Of a stretch of 64,000 nt of DNA, positions 61,574-64,000 are shown one piece after another. The first letter of the stretch is position 1; each line of letters begins with the position of its first letter. Both the position numbers and the translations under genes were made by a program. Below the pieces are notes generated by a model. The model was given only the letters and a program-made list of their open reading frames with translations. It did no database searches and was not told the origin of the DNA. Location of the stretch: assembly GCF_014697375.1 (NCBI RefSeq), contig NZ_JACJRS010000002.1, positions 62,001 through 126,000 on the forward strand. The letters run 5' to 3'. The DNA comes from Phormidium sp. FACHB-1136. Its GTDB lineage: Bacteria > Cyanobacteriota > Cyanobacteriia > Phormidesmidales > Phormidesmidaceae.

Positions 61574-64000
61574 GGGGCATCCTCCAGATTGTTAAATTGC
61601 TTCCAAATATGTACCAAACTCACCACCACCGCCGCCACTCCCGGCCATCGATAACGACGGGTGGCGTTGTAAATGATGCCTCCATGATTACAGATGTATC
61701 GTAGGCCCGTGCTGCGGGTGTCTCCTTGGGCAATGGTGTTGGTGGCAATGAGGCCAAAGGCTCCCCCTTGGCGGGTAATCGTAAAGGCTCGGCGGAAGAA
61801 ATGGGCCACCAAATCGGCGTTACCGTGGCTTTCGGGATGGACGATTTTGAGCCAGTCTACATAGCCTTCGGGGTTGCCGTTGATGATGGTGTTTTTTCCA
61901 GCAAAGGGCGGATTTCCCACGATGGCATCAAACCCCGGATTTTTGCGGTCAAACACCTCTGGAAATTCAATTTCCCAGTTAAAGGGGGTGATGGGGTGTT
62001 CTCGGTGGCGCAGTTGGTTGGAAATTTGGGTGAGATAGTCGTTGGTGCCTTGGGCCAAGAGGGCTTTGTAGTCTTCGGCGAGGCGGTTGCGGTCTTTGGC
62101 CGATTTGCCATCAAAAAAGGCCACAATCGACAGGTCTGCCGCCTTGCGAATGGTGTCTAAAATGTCGTCAATTTCTCGAAGTTCCTGCCGTTTGCGGTCG
62201 TCTGCGGCATCATCCACCGAATCGGTTCCCTGAATCGCCAGCCGTTTGGCCTGCACATCCAGCACCCGATCTCGCACCTTGCCCCCAAACAACGTGAGCT
62301 GCGTTTGGCCCACAAATGCGCCAATTTCCGAGCGCGTTAGCCCCACCAACGAATCGCCACACTTGAGGGCATGATCCACAAAGGTAAAGGGCTGATCCTT
62401 CGACAGCGTCACCAACCACAGCGACAACTTGGCCAGGTTCACCGCAAAGGGGTTTTTGTCTACCCCATAGAGACAGCGCTGGGCCACCAAACGACGGGCA
62501 TAGCGAAGGGGATCGACCTCACCCCCCCGGCCCCCCTCTCCACTGTGTGGAGAGGGGGGAGGAAGAGGATTTTCTTGTTCCCCCTCTCCATTCATGGAGA
62601 GGGGGCTAGGGGGTGAGGTCAATCCGGGGCTAGGGGGTGAGGTCATCTCACCTACAACCGCTTGATAAATCCCGAATAAAACGCCTTCGAGGTCAGTTTC
62701 TACGGCCTCATTTCGGAAGCGCAGAACCGTGAGGTTTTGGGCGCGGATGATGTCTTCGCGGATGCGGTCGTATTCTTGCTGGTCGGGCAAATCATGAACA
62801 GCGCCATCAAGTTCGATGACTAGGCGACGTTCTGCACAGTAGAAGTCGGCGATGTAGCGTCCCAGGGGGTGCTGCCTGCGGAATTTGAGTCCTTCCAACT
62901 GTCGATTGCGTAAAGCGGCCCAAAGTAGCCCTTCGGCGCTGGTCTGTTCCTTCCTCAGTTCGCGACATAGCGCGTAGATGTAGCCGGGAACCTCACCCCC
63001 CCGGCCCCCCTCTCCATGCCATGGAGAGGGGGGAGTTAGAGAATTTTCCGGTTCTTGTCCCCCCTCTCCACTCGTGGAGAGGGGGCTAGGGGGTGAGGTT
63101 AGATCTGTGGCCCTCACCCCAACCCCTCTCCCCAAGGGAGAGGGGCTTTCGGAACCTGACGGTTCCTCCCCTTCTTGTCCCCCCTCTCCATACATGGAGA
63201 GGGGGCTAGGGGGTGAGGTCAATCCGGGGCTAGGGAGTGAGGTCAGTGAGGTTGGGTAGCCATGATAATCCCACGCCTCAACGAGCTTGGAGGCCAGTTG
63301 CCGACAGGCCTCCACCAAAAACGCCGCCGAACCCATCGCCAGGTCGCACACCTTGAGATCGAGGATCTGCTCTGGGGTGGGGTGGTCGCCCAGTTGCTCG
63401 AAAATGGGGCGCAGGGTAGTTTCGACAATCGGCTGGGTGAGCTTGCGGGGCGTGTAGTGAGATCCGGTGCGGCGGCGTTCCTCTCCCGGTTGCAGGTAGA
63501 GACCACCGGGGGGCACCAGGTTCGGCGTCCGCGACGAAATTCGACTCCCCAGGGCGGCGAGGAGGTCGTCTATGGTTTTGGCCTCCTTCAGGGCGGTGGC
63601 CCCCTTGCCCGTGAGCTTGCATTCGGCCCAGTCTTGCAACACCTTGGCGCGATTGGTGGGCTTCTCGGCTAGCAGCGTTTCCACGTTGATCACCACATCC
63701 TTGGGCCGCAGGGCAATGGACAGCCCCTCGGCCACCTCCACCTCGTAGCCCATGATCGCCTCATAGACCGAGCCAATTTGCTCCACATCCAGCGCCCGAT
63801 AAGATAGCCGCTCACCATCGAGGGTCAGCAGCTTATCCAAAATGCGATAGATCACGCCATCGGCCACCCTGGGCGCATCCACCCGGCCATAGGTGACATA
63901 GTGGCTACCCCTGGGGCGTCCCTCCAAAAAGGGATGAATATCCGGGTCGAACAACTGGCCACGGCGGGCCGGAAGATAGTCCTCCCTCGCACCGCCCCCG
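61570..64000 (-). CDS. drmMI: DISARM methylase (DrmMI-like), N-terminal catalytic half; 5' end outside window
   Basis: At least 809 codons visible; the frame is open to base 64000 (REDYLPARRGQLFDPDIHPF lies at the edge). An Eco57I-like N6-adenine methylase: VCDLAMGSAAFLVEACRQLA is the SAM-binding motif I, LYGVDKNPFAVNLAKLSLWL the next motif, and AIVGNPPFAGKNTI the NPPF catalytic motif. Between motif I and the DKNP block lies a 246-codon insert (62515-63252) of palindromic repeats plus a DUF559 nuclease domain. The protein ends at VVSLVHIWKQFNNLEDAP, where intact relatives continue into the part now encoded at 59449-60960. Class 1 DISARM would have drmD further upstream, outside the window. 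Confidence 0.85.
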   Translation of the reverse strand, partial: GGGAREDYLPARRGQLFDPDIHPFLEGRPRGSHYVTYGRVDAPRVADGVIYRILDKLLTLDGERLSYRALDVEQIGSVYEAIMGYEVEVAEGLSIALRPKDVVINVETLLAEKPTNRAKVLQDWAECKLTGKGATALKEAKTIDDLLAALGSRISSRTPNLVPPGGLYLQPGEERRRTGSHYTPRKLTQPIVETTLRPIFEQLGDHPTPEQILDLKVCDLAMGSAAFLVEACRQLASKLVEAWDYHGYPTSLTSLPSPGLTSPPSPLSMYGEGGQEGEEPSGSESPSPLGRGVGVRATDLTSPPSPLSTSGEGGQEPENSLTPPSPWHGEGGRGGEVPGYIYALCRELRKEQTSAEGLLWAALRNRQLEGLKFRRQHPLGRYIADFYCAERRLVIELDGAVHDLPDQQEYDRIREDIIRAQNLTVLRFRNEAVETDLEGVLFGIYQAVVGEMTSPPSPGLTSPPSPLSMNGEGEQENPLPPPSPHSGEGGRGGEVDPLRYARRLVAQRCLYGVDKNPFAVNLAKLSLWLVTLSKDQPFTFVDHALKCGDSLVGLTRSEIGAFVGQTQLTLFGGKVRDRVLDVQAKRLAIQGTDSVDDAADDRKRQELREIDDILDTIRKAADLSIVAFFDGKSAKDRNRLAEDYKALLAQGTNDYLTQISNQLRHREHPITPFNWEIEFPEVFDRKNPGFDAIVGNPPFAGKNTIINGNPEGYVDWLKIVHPESHGNADLVAHFFRRAFTITRQGGAFGLIATNTIAQGDTRSTGLRYICNHGGIIYNATRRYRWPGVAAVVVSLVHIWKQFNNLEDAP
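62515..62643 (-). repeat. Family A palindromic repeat, left flank (DKNP side) of the DUF559 insert
   Basis: Two palindromes (CTCTCCACTGTGTGGAGAG and CTCTCCATTCATGGAGAG) then GCTAGGGGGTGAGGTC twice. In frame in the methylase. The outer border GACCTCACCCC is the same as at 60007. Confidence 0.9.
62644..62988 (-). mobile_element. DUF559 (Vsr-like) endonuclease domain inside the methylase frame
   Basis: 115 codons. Full DUF559 layout: YALCRELRKEQTSAEGLLWA (conserved Glu), FRRQHPLGRYIADFYC (conserved Asp), RRLVIELDGAVHDL (Glu-x-Asp and His) and LTVLRFRNEAV. The putative active-site acidic residues and His are all present. It has no start codon of its own that I can support and is read through as part of the methylase frame. 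Flanked on both sides by family A palindromes. Calling it a mobile element is inference. Confidence 0.7.
62989..63252 (-). repeat. Composite family A palindromic repeat, right flank (motif I side) of the DUF559 insert
   Basis: 62991-63219 is the twin of the 60007-60231 element. 63220-63243 (CAATCCGGGGCTAGGGAGTG and onward) repeats the last 24 bases of the left flank (62620-62643), differing by one base. All is in frame with the methylase, giving TSPPSPLSMYGEGG and SPSPLGRGVGVRA. Confidence 0.88.

Noticed and set aside
60007-63243. CRISPR array in the repeat-rich methylase region
   Set aside because: The repeats are palindromic and adjoin each other or share homologous linkers; there are no regularly sized unique spacers and no cas genes in the window.
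1-64000. tRNA, rRNA or insertion-sequence transposase genes
   Set aside because: I looked in the gene-free gaps for cloverleaf-like and transposase signals and saw none; small RNAs cannot be excluded by eye.

Overview
The window is a gene-dense, GC-rich piece of a cyanobacterial chromosome. This rests on a phycocyanin rod operon (cpcBACDEF), the NDH-1 operon ndhCKJ, the photosystem II assembly and cytochrome b559 cluster (rubredoxin, ycf48, psbEFLJ) and the C-terminal part of Mg-chelatase subunit ChlD. Species cannot be fixed from sequence alone; a filamentous Leptolyngbya- or Nodosilinea-like organism is a guess.

Layout. 1-4.0 kb: chlD end, a class III nucleotide cyclase with a novel-looking triple repeat, and a pentapeptide-repeat protein. 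4.0-8.5 kb: cpc operon on the minus strand (transcribed B-A-C-D-E-F). 9-12.5 kb: CobW-type metal GTPase, a VOC protein, ndhCKJ. 12.9-15.4 kb: rubredoxin, ycf48, psbEFLJ. 15.7-34.3 kb: core genes including a cell-wall deacetylase/glycosidase fusion, RNA-decay genes (rnhB, rne, rnj, pnp), dapA, asd, tig-clpP-clpX and tpiA. 34.4-39.0 kb: high-affinity phosphate transporter pstSCAB with a good Pho-box array far upstream. 39-50 kb: cysteine desulfurase, DUF309, glmM, rnz, YdcF-type protein, an ABC ATPase, an orphan GvpK-like protein, murQ and a CPBP protease.

From about 50 kb to the right edge the window becomes a defence and selfish-gene island. It begins with two decayed remnants (a restriction-helicase C-terminus and a HigA-type antitoxin) and a PD-(D/E)xK-like protein, followed by a DISARM anti-phage operon (drmC, drmB, drmA and an Eco57I-like methylase resembling DrmMI; class 1 is likely, but drmD would lie outside the window). 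A cluster of small toxin-antitoxin type genes (DUF433, HepT, MntA, DUF433, DUF2281-like, ribbon-helix-helix) sits between drmA and the methylase.

The most unusual point is the methylase. (i) Its reading frame is cut in two by a DUF433-DUF5615 toxin-antitoxin pair joined to both halves by 4-base ATGA overlaps, so that the S-adenosylmethionine/catalytic half and the putative target-recognition half are separate proteins in one overlapping four-gene run. (ii) The catalytic half carries an in-frame insert of about 246 codons made of a complete-looking DUF559 (Vsr-like) endonuclease domain bracketed by palindromic GC-rich repeats. (iii) The recognition half carries the same palindromic repeat without the endonuclease, also in frame. 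Related palindromes are scattered in intergenic regions over the whole window. Together these suggest a repeat family that can live inside proteins and that may be mobilised or homed by the DUF559 nuclease; that mechanism is inference.
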